From positions 1-64,000 of the forward strand of contig NZ_LXKA01000209.1 of assembly GCF_001645125.1 (NCBI RefSeq): 64,000 bases of DNA, given 5' to 3'. The first letter of the stretch is position 1, and the number at the start of each line of letters is the position of its first letter. This DNA comes from Paraburkholderia ginsengiterrae. GTDB lineage: Bacteria; Pseudomonadota; Gammaproteobacteria; Burkholderiales; Burkholderiaceae. Under the pieces are notes generated by a model, which worked only from the letters and a program-made list of their open reading frames with translations, did not search any database and was not told where the DNA came from. Below are positions 24,366 through 33,803 of the stretch, piece by piece. The translations under genes and the position numbers were made by a program.

Positions 24366-25868
24366 ATGGACAGCTTCAATCCGGACGACGTCGCAATTCG
24401 CAGCGGGCATTTCATCGGCGGTGAGTATGTCGACGAGAACGAGCGCGGCGGCGAGCGCCGCATCGAGGTGGCGCGCCCCTCGGATGGCGTGATCTATGCC
24501 TCCGTGCCGCTCGCCGGCGCCGGGATGGTGGACCGCGCGGTGGAGAGCGCGTGGCAGGCTTTCAGAACGAGCGGCTGGGCGCGCATGGCGCCGCGTGAGC
24601 GCGCGAAGATCCTGCGCCGCTTCGCCGAGCTGGTCGAAGCCGACGCGCCGTTCCTAGGCCGTCTGGAGGCGCTCGGTTCGACGCGTCCGATTGCTCAGGC
24701 AGTTGGCTGGGACGTGCCGTTCACCGCCGAGGGCATCCGCTTCTACGCCGAGTTCGCCGACAAGCTGGGTGGCGACGTGGCCGCGACCGATCACGACCAC
24801 CTCGGCATGACGATCGCCGAGCCGTACGGCGTGATCGGTGCAATCGCGCCATGGAATTTCCCGCTGGTGATGGCGTCGTGGAAGATCGCGCCCGCTCTCG
24901 CGGCGGGCAACGCCGTCGTGCTGAAGCCTTCGGAGATGACGCCGTTCTCGGTGCTGCGGCTCGCCGAGTTGGCCGTGCAGGCGGGGGTGCCGGCCGGCAT
25001 CTTCAACGTCATCCAGGGCGATGGCCGCGTCACCGGCGATGAACTGGTGCGCCATCCGAAGATTAGCAAGGTCACCTTCACCGGTTCCACACGCACCGGC
25101 GCCGCGATCATGGCCGCCTGCGCCAATAGTGGCACCAAACCGGTCACGCTCGAACTGGGCGGCAAGAGCCCGCAAATCGTCTTCGCCGACGCGCCGCGTC
25201 TGGACGACGTGGCGCGCCGTATTGCAGGCTCGATCACGGGCAATGCCGGCCAGGTGTGCGTGGCGGGCTCGAGGCTGTTGGTAGAACGAAGCCTGGCGGA
25301 TCCGCTTGCCGAGCGCATCGGCAAGGTCTTCGCCGAGTTGAAACCCGGCGCGACATGGGCCGCCGGCACCACGTTGTCGCCGATCATCTCGGCGCCGCAG
25401 GCCGCGCGCATCGAAGGGATCGTCGGACGCACGCTGGAGGCGGGCGCAACGCTGCGCTATGGCGGCGTGCGGGCTGACAGCGGGCCGGCGGGTGGGGCGC
25501 ATGGTGCGTTCTATACACCGACGCTCCTGACAGACGTCACGGCCCACTCCGAAGCCGTGCGTGAAGAAGTGTTCGGCCCCGTGCTGACACTGCAAACCTT
25601 CGACACCGAAGAAGAAGCGCTCGCGCTCGCCCAGCACCCCGAGTACGGGCTCGCTGCCGGCGTGCACACCGCCGACCTCGGCCGGGCGCTGCGCTTCGTG
25701 CGCGGCCTCGAAGCAGGGACGGTCTGGGTCAACCGCTACGGCCGCACCTCCGATTTCATGATCCCAACCGGTGGCTACAAGCGCTCAGGCATTGGCAAGG
25801 ACCTCGGCCGCCAGGCTTACGAGGCAAACCTGCGCTTCAAGAGCGTGCTGATCGACCTGCGGACCTAA
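24366..25868 (+). CDS. NAD(P)-dependent aldehyde dehydrogenase
   Basis: A 500-residue aldehyde dehydrogenase. It shows the PWNFPL cofactor site, the FTGSTRTG loop, the general-base Glu in VTLELGGKSP and the catalytic Cys in GNAGQVCVAGSRL, plus the C-terminal KRSGIGKDLG motif. The Met at 24366 fits the family (MDSFNPDD, then IGGEYVDE); an upstream in-frame extension to 24270 does not look like ALDH sequence. The gene is divergent from the GNAT unit. Its probable role is to oxidise the aldehyde produced by the aminotransferase or by the oxidases in this locus. Confidence 0.9.
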   Translation: MDSFNPDDVAIRSGHFIGGEYVDENERGGERRIEVARPSDGVIYASVPLAGAGMVDRAVESAWQAFRTSGWARMAPRERAKILRRFAELVEADAPFLGRLEALGSTRPIAQAVGWDVPFTAEGIRFYAEFADKLGGDVAATDHDHLGMTIAEPYGVIGAIAPWNFPLVMASWKIAPALAAGNAVVLKPSEMTPFSVLRLAELAVQAGVPAGIFNVIQGDGRVTGDELVRHPKISKVTFTGSTRTGAAIMAACANSGTKPVTLELGGKSPQIVFADAPRLDDVARRIAGSITGNAGQVCVAGSRLLVERSLADPLAERIGKVFAELKPGATWAAGTTLSPIISAPQAARIEGIVGRTLEAGATLRYGGVRADSGPAGGAHGAFYTPTLLTDVTAHSEAVREEVFGPVLTLQTFDTEEEALALAQHPEYGLAAGVHTADLGRALRFVRGLEAGTVWVNRYGRTSDFMIPTGGYKRSGIGKDLGRQAYEANLRFKSVLIDLRT

Positions 25869-25872
25869 GGAG

Positions 25873-25891
25873 GCGCCAGCAAGTCTGGCGC
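25873..25891 (+). terminator. hairpin after the aldehyde dehydrogenase gene
   Basis: GCGCCAG and CTGGCGC pair across the loop CAAGT, starting 5 bp after the stop codon. No T-run follows, so it is either a weak terminator or an RNA-stabilising stem. Confidence 0.45.
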
Positions 25892-26052
25892 TGGCCGCAA
25901 ACCCAGCAGGGACAAGGCTTCGACCTGAGTGGCGCATTCTGTGCTGCCGGAAGCCCCAAAACGCATGGTTTGTGTCACCGGCAGCGCCCTAATCGGGAAC
26001 ATCTATTTTTTTGCGCTGCTTAAATCTTTTACAGGAACGAGCTTTGCCTGTC

Positions 26053-26136
26053 GACCGGAGTTAGCGCTTCAGCTGTCGGCCAGAGTTCGCGCTTTAGCGC
26101 GTTACTCTGGTCCCATGCAAAGCGCTTACTCCGGTC
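26053..26136. repeat. nested inverted repeats upstream of the HAD gene
   Basis: An outer pair, GACCGGAGTTAGCGCTT (26053-26069) and AAGCGCTTACTCCGGTC (26120-26136), encloses an inner pair, GGCCAGAGTTCGCGC (26078-26092) and GCGCGTTACTCTGGTC (26097-26112), around the loop TTTA. The same 15-17 bp unit therefore occurs four times, two in each direction. GGTCCCATGCAA is also repeated, once within each right-hand arm region (ends at 26120 and 26144). It could form a long hairpin or a cruciform. Its function is unknown; a REP-like element or a regulator array is possible. Confidence 0.75.
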
Positions 26137-26200
26137 CCATGCAACGCAGTTTTCGCCAATGAACTCCGATGCGAGTTCGCCATCACCATAGGACTACACC

Positions 26201-26869
26201 ATGATCGACTTCGAACCGAAATACATCACCTTCGACTGCTACGGCACCCTGACCAAATTCCACATGGCCGACATGACGCGGGAACAGTACGGCCATCTGC
26301 TGAACGCGGAAGATCTGGAGAAGCTCGTGGCGTTTTACTCGGGCTATCGCCGCGACGAAGTGCTCGGCGCCTGGAAGCCGTATCGCGACGTGGTGGTCAA
26401 CGCGCTGCGCCGCGCCTGCAAGCGCATGAACGTCGAGTTCAACGAAGCGGGCGCCGAGAGCATCTATGAAGCGGTGCCAACCTGGGGTCCGCATCCGGAT
26501 GTGCCGGAAGGTGTGTCGCGCCTCGCGAAGAAGTACAAGCTGGTGATCCTGTCGAACGCGTCGAACGACCAGATCCAGCACAACGTCGACAAGCTCGGCG
26601 CGCCGTTTCATGCGGTTTTCACAGCCCAGCAGGCGCAGTCGTACAAGCCGCGCATGCAGGGTTTCGAGTATATGTTCGACCAGCTGAACTGCAATCCGGA
26701 AGACGTGCTGCACGTGTCGTCGAGCCTGCGTTACGACCTGATGACCGTGCATGACATGGGAGTCAAGCACAAGGCATTCGTCAACCGCGGCCACGAGCCT
26801 TCGACGCCGTACTACCAGTACTATGAAGTCAGCGATATTCCGCATCTGGCCTCGGAACTTGGTCTGTAG
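26201..26869 (+). CDS. HAD-superfamily hydrolase, haloacid dehalogenase type II-like
   Basis: A 222-residue HAD protein. The nucleophile motif is FDCYGTL (Asp near residue 9), motif II is LSNAS, the motif III Lys lies in YKPRMQGFEYM, and the acidic motif IV region is VSSSLRYDLM. The fold is that of L-2-haloacid dehalogenases, but proteins of this type also occur in amino-acid loci where no halogenated substrate is known. AGGACTACACC precedes the ATG. It is followed 66 bp later by the FAD oxidoreductase gene and is probably the first gene of that unit. Confidence 0.85.
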   Translation: MIDFEPKYITFDCYGTLTKFHMADMTREQYGHLLNAEDLEKLVAFYSGYRRDEVLGAWKPYRDVVVNALRRACKRMNVEFNEAGAESIYEAVPTWGPHPDVPEGVSRLAKKYKLVILSNASNDQIQHNVDKLGAPFHAVFTAQQAQSYKPRMQGFEYMFDQLNCNPEDVLHVSSSLRYDLMTVHDMGVKHKAFVNRGHEPSTPYYQYYEVSDIPHLASELGL

Positions 26870-26935
26870 GCTCCGCTTGAATACGCTGAAAACAGCCAGC
26901 CCCCTCGCTCATTGCCCCACTCAAGGACAAACCCG

Positions 26936-28210
26936 ATGAAGCTCGATTCCTATTGGCTCGACACTGCACCGCCATTGCTCTCGGCGTGCGAAGGTCCGGT
27001 CGAAGGTCAGACCGATGTGGTGGTGATCGGCGGCGGCTTCACCGGACTGTCGGCGGCGCAGGCGTTGGGCAAGCGCGGCGCCGCAGTGACGGTGGTCGAC
27101 GCCGGCCGCATCGGCGGCGGTGCGTCCGGGCGCAACGGCGGGCAGGTCAATACCGGTGTCGCGCAGGATTTCGTCGCACTTGTCGCACAACTCGGCGTCG
27201 AGCGGGCCAGCGCCTGCTATCGCGCGTTTTCCGATGCGGTCGACACGGTCGAGCGTCTGATCCGCGAGGAAAACATCGACTGCAACTACGTCGCGACCGG
27301 CAAGCTGAAGCTTGCGTCCAAGCCGCACCATCTCGCACATCTGGAGAAGACGGCAGAGGCGATCCGGCGTGAAGTCGATACGGACATCGAACTGATCGAC
27401 CGTAACCGTATCCGCAGTGAAATCCAGTCGGACAGTTTTTACGGCGGACTGCTGCAACGGCACGGCGGCCAGATGCATATGGGCAAGTTCACCGTCGGTC
27501 TCGCCGATGCCGCGGTGCGTCGCGGCGCGAAGCTGTATGAGAACGCGGCGGTCACGGCGATCGTGAAAGAAGGCGGCGGCTTCGGGATCACGACGGCGCG
27601 CGGCGAAGTGCGCGCAAAGCAGGTGCTGATCGCCACCGGACCGTCGCGGCACGGTCCGTTCGGCTGGTATCGGCGCCGTCTCGCGCCGGTCGGTTCGTTC
27701 ATCGTCGTGACGGAGCCCGTGTCGCCGCAGTTGCTGGCGCAAGTATTTCCGAACCGGCGCGCGTACACGACCACGCGTTTGATGCACAACTACTTCCGCG
27801 TGACACCCGATTCGCGTTTGCTGTTCGGCGGCCGCGCGCGCTTCACAGCGTCCGAACAGCCGTCCGATGCGAAGAGCGGACGCATTCTGCAGGAAGGCCT
27901 CGCCGCGATGTTTCCGATGCTGGCCCACGCGCGCATCGACTATTGCTGGGGCGGTCTGGTGGATATGAGCGCCGACCGTCTGCCGCATGCCGGGCAGCAC
28001 GACGGCATCTATTTTTCGATGGGTTATAGCGGCCACGGTACGCAGATGTCAACGCATATGGGTCAGGTGATGGCTGACGTGATGGATGGCCGCGACGACA
28101 GCAACCCGTGGGGCGAGTCCGAATGGCCCGCGATTCCGGGCCACACCGGGAAGCCCTGGTTCCTGCCGCTCGTGGGAACGTATTACCGTATCAAAGACAT
28201 CTTCTATTGA
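26936..28210 (+). CDS. FAD-dependent amine/amino-acid oxidoreductase (PuuB/OrdL-like)
   Basis: A 424-residue flavoprotein of the DAO family. The N-terminal FAD-binding motif is VVVIGGGFTGLSAAQAL, followed by the GGGASGRNGGQV loop typical of gamma-glutamylputrescine oxidase and related proteins. The C-terminal FAD contact GYSGHGTQMSTHMG is also present. The ATG at 26936 follows AAGGAC. It would oxidise the C-N bond of an amine or secondary amino acid to an aldehyde or keto acid plus ammonia or amine. It lies between the HAD gene and the dipeptide-type importer. Confidence 0.88.
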   Translation: MKLDSYWLDTAPPLLSACEGPVEGQTDVVVIGGGFTGLSAAQALGKRGAAVTVVDAGRIGGGASGRNGGQVNTGVAQDFVALVAQLGVERASACYRAFSDAVDTVERLIREENIDCNYVATGKLKLASKPHHLAHLEKTAEAIRREVDTDIELIDRNRIRSEIQSDSFYGGLLQRHGGQMHMGKFTVGLADAAVRRGAKLYENAAVTAIVKEGGGFGITTARGEVRAKQVLIATGPSRHGPFGWYRRRLAPVGSFIVVTEPVSPQLLAQVFPNRRAYTTTRLMHNYFRVTPDSRLLFGGRARFTASEQPSDAKSGRILQEGLAAMFPMLAHARIDYCWGGLVDMSADRLPHAGQHDGIYFSMGYSGHGTQMSTHMGQVMADVMDGRDDSNPWGESEWPAIPGHTGKPWFLPLVGTYYRIKDIFY

Positions 28211-28293
28211 AGCGCTGCTGTTGTACTTGCGTTTTGTAGGCATTAGTCAACCTCACGCAACCATCACAACTGCCACTCTCGCGGAGACATACG

Positions 28294-29910
28294 ATGAAAG
28301 AGAAAAATTCACAGCACGACGTATCTGAACCCGGTCACGAGCTGGAGCAATTGACGGCCAGGGGCGCCTCGCGGCGCGACGTGCTGCGCGCGGTAGCCGC
28401 GGCTGGGATGATGTCGGTGACTGGCGCCGGTCTTCTGACTGCGAGCGGCGCGGCATTCGCCCAGGCGAAGCCGAAGCAGGGCGGCAAGATCCGGGTGGCG
28501 ACGCAGTCCGCTTCGGCCGCCGACACGCTCGATCCGGCAAAGGGCGCGCTTGCCACCGACTATGTCCGCGGCTTCATGTTCTACAACTGCCTGACCGAAC
28601 TCGATTCGCATCTCGGCGCGAAGATGGCGCTCGCCACTTCGCTGGACACGAAGGATGCCACCGTGTGGGTCGCCAAACTGCGTCCGGGCGTGCAATTCCA
28701 CGACGGCAAGTCGCTCACGCCGGCGGACGTCGTGTACTCGATCATGCGTCACAAGGATCCGGCGACGGCGTCGAAAGCGAAGACGCTGGCCGATCAGATC
28801 AAGGAAGTGAAGGCGACGGGCCCGAACGAAGTGACGATCACGCTGGAAGGTCCGAACGCCGATCTGCCGGTGATTCTCGCCACCTCGCATTTCCAGATCA
28901 TCAAGGACGGCACCAGGGACTTCAAAACGGCAGTCGGCACCGGCCCGTTCAAGGTCAAGGAATTCTCGCCGGGCGTGCGCACCGTCGGCGTCAAAAACGA
29001 GAAGTACTGGAAACCGGGCCTGCCGCATCTGGACGAAATCGAATTGGTCGGCATTGGCGACGAATCGGCACGTGTGAACGCGCTGCTCTCGGGCGACGTG
29101 CAACTGATCAACGCGGTGCACCCACGTTCGACCACGCAGATCAAGGGCGCCGGCGGCTTCTCCGTGCTGGAGACGAAGACCGGCCAGTACACCGACCTGA
29201 TTGTTCGGGACGAAGCCGGCATTACCGGCAACGGCGATTTCCGGCGCGGCATGATGTACCTGCAGGACCGCGAGCAGATGCGCCGGGCGATCTTCCAGGG
29301 CTATGGCGCAATCGGCAACGACCAGCCGATTGACCCGACGAATAAGTACTATCTCGCGGGTCTCCCACAGCGCACATTCGATCCTGACAAGGCGAAATTT
29401 TATTTCCAGAAGGCCAAGCTCGGCAGCGCGCCGCTGCAGATCTTCGCGTCGCCGGCCGCGGACGGTTCGGTCGAAATGGCGATGCTGCTTCAGCAGGTTG
29501 CACCGCAGGCGGGCCTCAACCTGCAGGTAAGCCGCGTCCCAGCGGACGGTTACTGGTCGAATCACTGGATGAAGCATCCGCTGGGTTTCGGCAATGTCAA
29601 CGCGCGTCCGAGCGCCGACGTGATCTTCACCCAGTTCTTCAAATCCGACGCACCTTGGAACGAAGCGAACTGGAAGAGCCCGAAGTTCGACCAGCTGCTG
29701 CTTCAGGCGCGGGGCGAGCCGGACGATACCAAGCGCAAGAAGATCTATGGCGACATGCAGGTGCTGGTGCATGAAACCGGCGGCATCGGCATTCCGATGT
29801 TCCAGAGTTCCCTCGACGCCCATACCGACAAGCTCAAGGGACTCGGCTCGATTCCGCTGGCCGGCCTGATGGGCTTCATGTTCTCGGAAAACGTCTGGCT
29901 GGAGGCGTAA
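28294..29910 (+). CDS. ABC transporter substrate-binding protein (dipeptide/opine type)
   Basis: A 538-residue periplasmic binding protein of SBP family 5 (DppA/OppA type). The N-terminus carries a twin-arginine signal (SRRDVLRAVAAAGMMS, residues about 26-41, with a cleavage site near AFAQA), so it is probably exported folded. Family landmarks are LRPGVQFHDGKSLTPADVVY and TGPFKVKEFSPG. GGAGACATACG precedes the ATG. It delivers the ligand to the permeases that follow. Peptides, nickel, opines and amine-containing compounds are all possible for this family; the enzymes nearby favour an amine or opine-like ligand. Confidence 0.9.
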   Translation: MKEKNSQHDVSEPGHELEQLTARGASRRDVLRAVAAAGMMSVTGAGLLTASGAAFAQAKPKQGGKIRVATQSASAADTLDPAKGALATDYVRGFMFYNCLTELDSHLGAKMALATSLDTKDATVWVAKLRPGVQFHDGKSLTPADVVYSIMRHKDPATASKAKTLADQIKEVKATGPNEVTITLEGPNADLPVILATSHFQIIKDGTRDFKTAVGTGPFKVKEFSPGVRTVGVKNEKYWKPGLPHLDEIELVGIGDESARVNALLSGDVQLINAVHPRSTTQIKGAGGFSVLETKTGQYTDLIVRDEAGITGNGDFRRGMMYLQDREQMRRAIFQGYGAIGNDQPIDPTNKYYLAGLPQRTFDPDKAKFYFQKAKLGSAPLQIFASPAADGSVEMAMLLQQVAPQAGLNLQVSRVPADGYWSNHWMKHPLGFGNVNARPSADVIFTQFFKSDAPWNEANWKSPKFDQLLLQARGEPDDTKRKKIYGDMQVLVHETGGIGIPMFQSSLDAHTDKLKGLGSIPLAGLMGFMFSENVWLEA

Positions 29911-30037
29911 TCGAAAGCTTTCCAGCCCGGCGGACTCGAAAACCAAACGGAGCGAACCCGGCAACACCCGCGATAGCCGTAACAGGCGCGCCGCTACCAA
30001 GCGGCGCGTTGCTTCATATAACAGGAGGAGACTTTCG

Positions 30038-30991
30038 ATGAAAACCCATGCGCAACGACTCATCGTCGCGCGCCTCGGCCTTGCGCTGCTCACGCTGCTG
30101 CTGGTTTCGGCGGTCGTGTTCGGCATCACGGGACTGCTTCCCGGCGATGCCGCCCAACAGGCGCTCGGCCAGGCGGCAACCCCGGAGGCCGTCGCTGTAT
30201 TGCGGCATCAGTTCGGTCTCGACCAGCCTGCGCTGCAACGCTACTTCGAGTGGCTCTTTCATATCGTCAGCGGCAGCTTCGGCACTTCGCTGTCGAACAA
30301 TCTGCCGGTCAGTGAGCTGATCGCGACGCGCCTGCCCAACTCGCTGGTGCTGGCCGGTCTGACGGCGCTGGTCTCGGTGCCAGTGGCCTTGCTGATCGGC
30401 ATCGCCTCGGCCATGTTCCGTGGCTCGCTGCTCGACCGCACGCTCAACGTGCTGACGCTCTCCACGGTGGCCGTGCCGGAGTTCCTGATCGCGACCGTCG
30501 CGGTGTTGATCTTCGCCGTGAAGCTGCGCTGGTTGCCGGCGCTGTCATACCTGTCAGAAGTGCATTCGTTCGGCGCGCTGCTGCGCATCTATGCGATGCC
30601 GGTGATGACGCTGTGCTGCGTGCTCGTCGCGCAGATGGCGCGCATGACGCGCGCGGCGGTGCTTGACCAGCTCAATGCGTCGTACGTGGAAATGGCCTTG
30701 CTCAAGGGCGCCTCGCCGGTGCGTGTGGTGTGGCGGCATGTGTTGCCGAACACCATCGGCCCGATTGCCAACGCCGTGGCACTCAGTCTGTCGTATCTGT
30801 TCGGCGGCGTGGTGATCGTCGAGTCGATCTTCAACTATCCCGGCCTCGCGAGCCTGATGGTGGACGCGGTGACCAACCGCGACATGCCGCTCGTGCAGGG
30901 CTGCGTGATGGTGTTCTGCGCGGCGTATCTCACGTTGGTGTTAATCGCCGACCTGTGTCAAATCCTGTCCAACCCGAGGCTGCGTCGATGA
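30038..30991 (+). CDS. ABC transporter permease (DppB type)
   Basis: A 317-residue inner-membrane permease with about six helices. The N-terminus (LGLALLTLLLVSAVVFGITGLLPGDAA, quoted in part) and the EAA loop (MALLKGASPVRVVWRHVLPN) are those of the DppB/OppB group. AGGAGGAGAC gives a strong ribosome site. Its stop codon overlaps the start of the second permease gene, so the two are translationally coupled. Confidence 0.92.
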   Translation: MKTHAQRLIVARLGLALLTLLLVSAVVFGITGLLPGDAAQQALGQAATPEAVAVLRHQFGLDQPALQRYFEWLFHIVSGSFGTSLSNNLPVSELIATRLPNSLVLAGLTALVSVPVALLIGIASAMFRGSLLDRTLNVLTLSTVAVPEFLIATVAVLIFAVKLRWLPALSYLSEVHSFGALLRIYAMPVMTLCCVLVAQMARMTRAAVLDQLNASYVEMALLKGASPVRVVWRHVLPNTIGPIANAVALSLSYLFGGVVIVESIFNYPGLASLMVDAVTNRDMPLVQGCVMVFCAAYLTLVLIADLCQILSNPRLRR

Positions 30992-31950
30992 TGAGCCAAT
31001 CTACCAATCCGAATCACGTACCGCATCACGTTCCTCACGCCACCACAGAGCTATACGACGTGTGCCACGACGAAGTGGTCGTCGAGCCCGCGCCTGTGGA
31101 AGCGGTGACGCCGAAACACGGCATGCTCAAACACCTTGCGCACCGTTTCTCCATACTTGGTCTGATCGGCCTGCTGATGGTGGCCATCTGGCTGGTGGTC
31201 GCGTTCATTGGACCGCTGGTCGCGCCGTACAAGGGCGGCACGCTCACCTCGACGGAAATTTTCGGCCGCTACAGCGCCGCGTATCCGCTCGGCACCGACT
31301 ATCTGGGGCGCGACATGCTGAGCCGCATTCTCTACGGCGCGCGCTACACGGTTGGTCTCGCGCTGGCCGCGGCGGTGCTCGCGAGTGTGATCGGCACGTT
31401 CTTCGGCCTGCTGGCGGCGGTGTCCGGCCGCTGGGTCGATGAAATCCTGAGCCGCCTGTTCGACGCGATCATTTCGATTCCGAGCAAGGTCCTCGCCCTC
31501 GTAGTGATCGCCGCATTCGGTTCGTCGATCCCGATGCTGACGACCGTGGCCGCTCTCGCCTACATCCCCGGCGCGTTCCGCATTTCGCGCTCGCTGGCGG
31601 TCAACCTGATGGGCCTCGAATATGTGCAGGTGGCCAGAGCACGCGGCGAAGGCATTTTCTATATTGCGCGGGTCGAGGTGCTGCCAAACATGATCCATCC
31701 GATGCTTGCCGATTTCGGCCTGCGCTTCGTGTTTATCGTTCTGCTGCTGAGCGGGCTGAGTTTCCTCGGCCTTGGCGTGCAGCCGCCGAATGCCGATTGG
31801 GGATCACTTGTGCGCGAAAACATCGGCGGCCTGTCGGAAGGCGCGCCTGCCGTCTTGATGCCGGCTGTCGCGATTGCGACGCTGACGATCGGCATGAATC
31901 TGCTGATCGATAACTTGCGGCGTCGCGGCCGTAGCCACGGAGGTGCATGA
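30988..31950 (+). CDS. ABC transporter permease (DppC type)
   Basis: A 320-residue permease starting MMSQSTNP. The polar His-rich N-terminal tail of about 45 residues is followed by the first helix and by the DppC-type sequence LGTDYLGRDMLSRILYGAR. The EAA loop ARARGEGIFYIARVEVLPN is present. The ATG overlaps the TGA of the previous gene (ATGA). An open frame continues upstream to 30730 inside that gene but has no permease sequence. Confidence 0.92.
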   Translation: MMSQSTNPNHVPHHVPHATTELYDVCHDEVVVEPAPVEAVTPKHGMLKHLAHRFSILGLIGLLMVAIWLVVAFIGPLVAPYKGGTLTSTEIFGRYSAAYPLGTDYLGRDMLSRILYGARYTVGLALAAAVLASVIGTFFGLLAAVSGRWVDEILSRLFDAIISIPSKVLALVVIAAFGSSIPMLTTVAALAYIPGAFRISRSLAVNLMGLEYVQVARARGEGIFYIARVEVLPNMIHPMLADFGLRFVFIVLLLSGLSFLGLGVQPPNADWGSLVRENIGGLSEGAPAVLMPAVAIATLTIGMNLLIDNLRRRGRSHGGA

Positions 31951-33803
31951 TGGCTGATCGTGCTGAGCGGGACATGATCGAAGTGAAGGGACTGCGGGTT
32001 ACCGCGGGTGCGGCTCCGGGGCCGGTAACCGAGATCGTCAAGGGTGTCGACTTTTCGGTGAAGAAGGGCGAGGTGCTGGCGCTGATCGGTGAGTCGGGTT
32101 CGGGCAAGACGACCATTGCATTGTCGTTGCTCGGCTATGCGCGGGCGGGCTGTTCGATCAGCGGCGGCTCGGTGCGGATCGGCGAGATCGACGTGCTGTC
32201 GCTCGATGCCAAAGGACGCCGCGCCTTGCGCGCGCGCACTGTCGCGTATGTCGCGCAAAGTGCGGCCGCAGGTTTCAATCCGGCGCGCACGATCATGGAT
32301 CAGGTGACCGAGCCGGCGCTGTTGCATCAGCTGATGACGAAGGAGGCCGCGCGTGCCAAAGCGGCGGGCCTTTTCCGCGCGCTTGCGCTGCCGGCACCCG
32401 ATATGATCGGCGACCGTTATCCGCACCAGGTGTCCGGTGGTCAGTTGCAGCGCCTGATGGCCGCGATGGCGTTGATCACCGACCCGGCTGTCGTCGTGTT
32501 CGACGAACCGACTACCGCGCTCGACGTGACCACGCAGATCGAGGTGCTCGCGGCCTTCAAGAAAGTGATCCGCGAACTCGGCACAACCGCTGTGTACGTG
32601 TCGCACGATCTGGCGGTGGTCGCGCAGATGGCGGACCGCATCGTGGTGCTGAACGGCGGTGCGGTGAAGGAGAACGGCGCGGTCGCGCAGGTGCTCGACG
32701 CACCTGTCGATGCCTACACGCGCCAACTGCTCGCCGCGACGCGCCACCCGGAGGCGTCGTCTGAAATGCCACAGCGGGCCGGCAAGCACGTTCCGCCGGT
32801 GCTCGAAATTCGGGGACTGGCCGCAGGGTATGGCCGTATCGATCGCTCCGGCATGCCTGCCGTGTGTGTGCTCGATGACGTAGGCCTCTCTATTCCCCGC
32901 GGCAGCGCGCTCGGCGTGATCGGCGAGTCGGGTTCGGGGAAGACCACGCTCGCGCGTGTGGTGGCGGGGCTCGTGGACCGTACACGCGGCGAGGTGCTGT
33001 TCAACGGTGAGCCGTTGCCCGCGCAGATGTCGCGCCGCACACCCGAGCAGTACCGGCAGATCCAGATCGTGTTCCAGAACGCCGACACGGCGCTGAACCC
33101 GAGTCATTCGATCGCGGATATTCTCGGCCGGCCGCTCGCGTTCTATCACCATCTGCGTGGTGCTGACGCGAAGAAACGCATGCTGGAACTGCTCGACCTG
33201 GTGAAGCTGCCCGCCTCGATCGCCACGCGTACGCCGGCCGGACTCTCCGGCGGTCAGAAGCAGCGTGTGAATCTGGCGCGCGCGCTTGCAGCCGACCCGG
33301 CATTGATTCTCTGCGACGAAGTGACGTCCGCGCTCGATACGGTGGTCGGCGCGGCGATCCTCGACCTGCTGGCGGAATTGCGGCGCGAGTTGGCCGTTTC
33401 ATACATGTTCATCAGCCACGACATCTCGACCGTACGCGCCATCTGCGACGAAGTAATCGTGCTGTATGCGGGGCAGCGAGTGGAAGCGGGACAGTGCGAC
33501 GTGCTCGCCTCGCCACCCTATCATCCGTACACGGGTCTGCTCGTGGATTCGGTGCCTGCGTTGAAACCGGGCTGGCTCGACGCGCGTCGCCATGTCGCTG
33601 CCTGCGCATTGCCGGCGATGGGCGAAAGCGCCGCTGTCCCCGCGTTGTGCTCGTTCCGCGCGCGTTGCCCGGTGCGCATCGACGGTTTATGCAACACAAC
33701 GCCACCGTCCTTGAAGAAACTGCCTTCCGGCGCTGAGATTCTTTGCCACCATTCGGCTGCCGAGCTCAGCCGTTTGCAAGCCCTGGAGACGATCCCGGCA
33801 TGA
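31947..33803 (+). CDS. fused double ABC ATPase (DppD-DppF type)
   Basis: A 618-residue protein with two complete ATPase domains in one chain, equal to separate DppD and DppF. The first has Walker A GESGSGKTT, signature VSGGQLQRL and Walker B VVVFDEPTTALD. The second (from about residue 280) has Walker A GESGSGKTT, signature LSGGQKQRVNL and Walker B LILCDEVTSALD, and ends with the Cys-containing oligopeptide-transporter tail (CSFRARCPVRIDGLC). It starts with an ATGA overlap on the permease gene and ends with the same overlap on the ferredoxin-like gene, so transport and oxidation genes are coupled. Confidence 0.93.
   Translation: MMADRAERDMIEVKGLRVTAGAAPGPVTEIVKGVDFSVKKGEVLALIGESGSGKTTIALSLLGYARAGCSISGGSVRIGEIDVLSLDAKGRRALRARTVAYVAQSAAAGFNPARTIMDQVTEPALLHQLMTKEAARAKAAGLFRALALPAPDMIGDRYPHQVSGGQLQRLMAAMALITDPAVVVFDEPTTALDVTTQIEVLAAFKKVIRELGTTAVYVSHDLAVVAQMADRIVVLNGGAVKENGAVAQVLDAPVDAYTRQLLAATRHPEASSEMPQRAGKHVPPVLEIRGLAAGYGRIDRSGMPAVCVLDDVGLSIPRGSALGVIGESGSGKTTLARVVAGLVDRTRGEVLFNGEPLPAQMSRRTPEQYRQIQIVFQNADTALNPSHSIADILGRPLAFYHHLRGADAKKRMLELLDLVKLPASIATRTPAGLSGGQKQRVNLARALAADPALILCDEVTSALDTVVGAAILDLLAELRRELAVSYMFISHDISTVRAICDEVIVLYAGQRVEAGQCDVLASPPYHPYTGLLVDSVPALKPGWLDARRHVAACALPAMGESAAVPALCSFRARCPVRIDGLCNTTPPSLKKLPSGAEILCHHSAAELSRLQALETIPA

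Noticed and set aside
28309-30129. 606-codon open frame antisense to the dipeptide-type binding-protein gene
   Set aside because: It mirrors the codon bias of the sense gene, has no recognisable domain, and the sense strand has a Tat signal, a ribosome site and full family similarity.
31659-33152. 497-codon open frame antisense to the permease and double ATPase genes
   Set aside because: The sense strand encodes clear Walker and signature motifs; the antisense protein is Arg/His-rich low-complexity sequence typical of high-G+C shadows.
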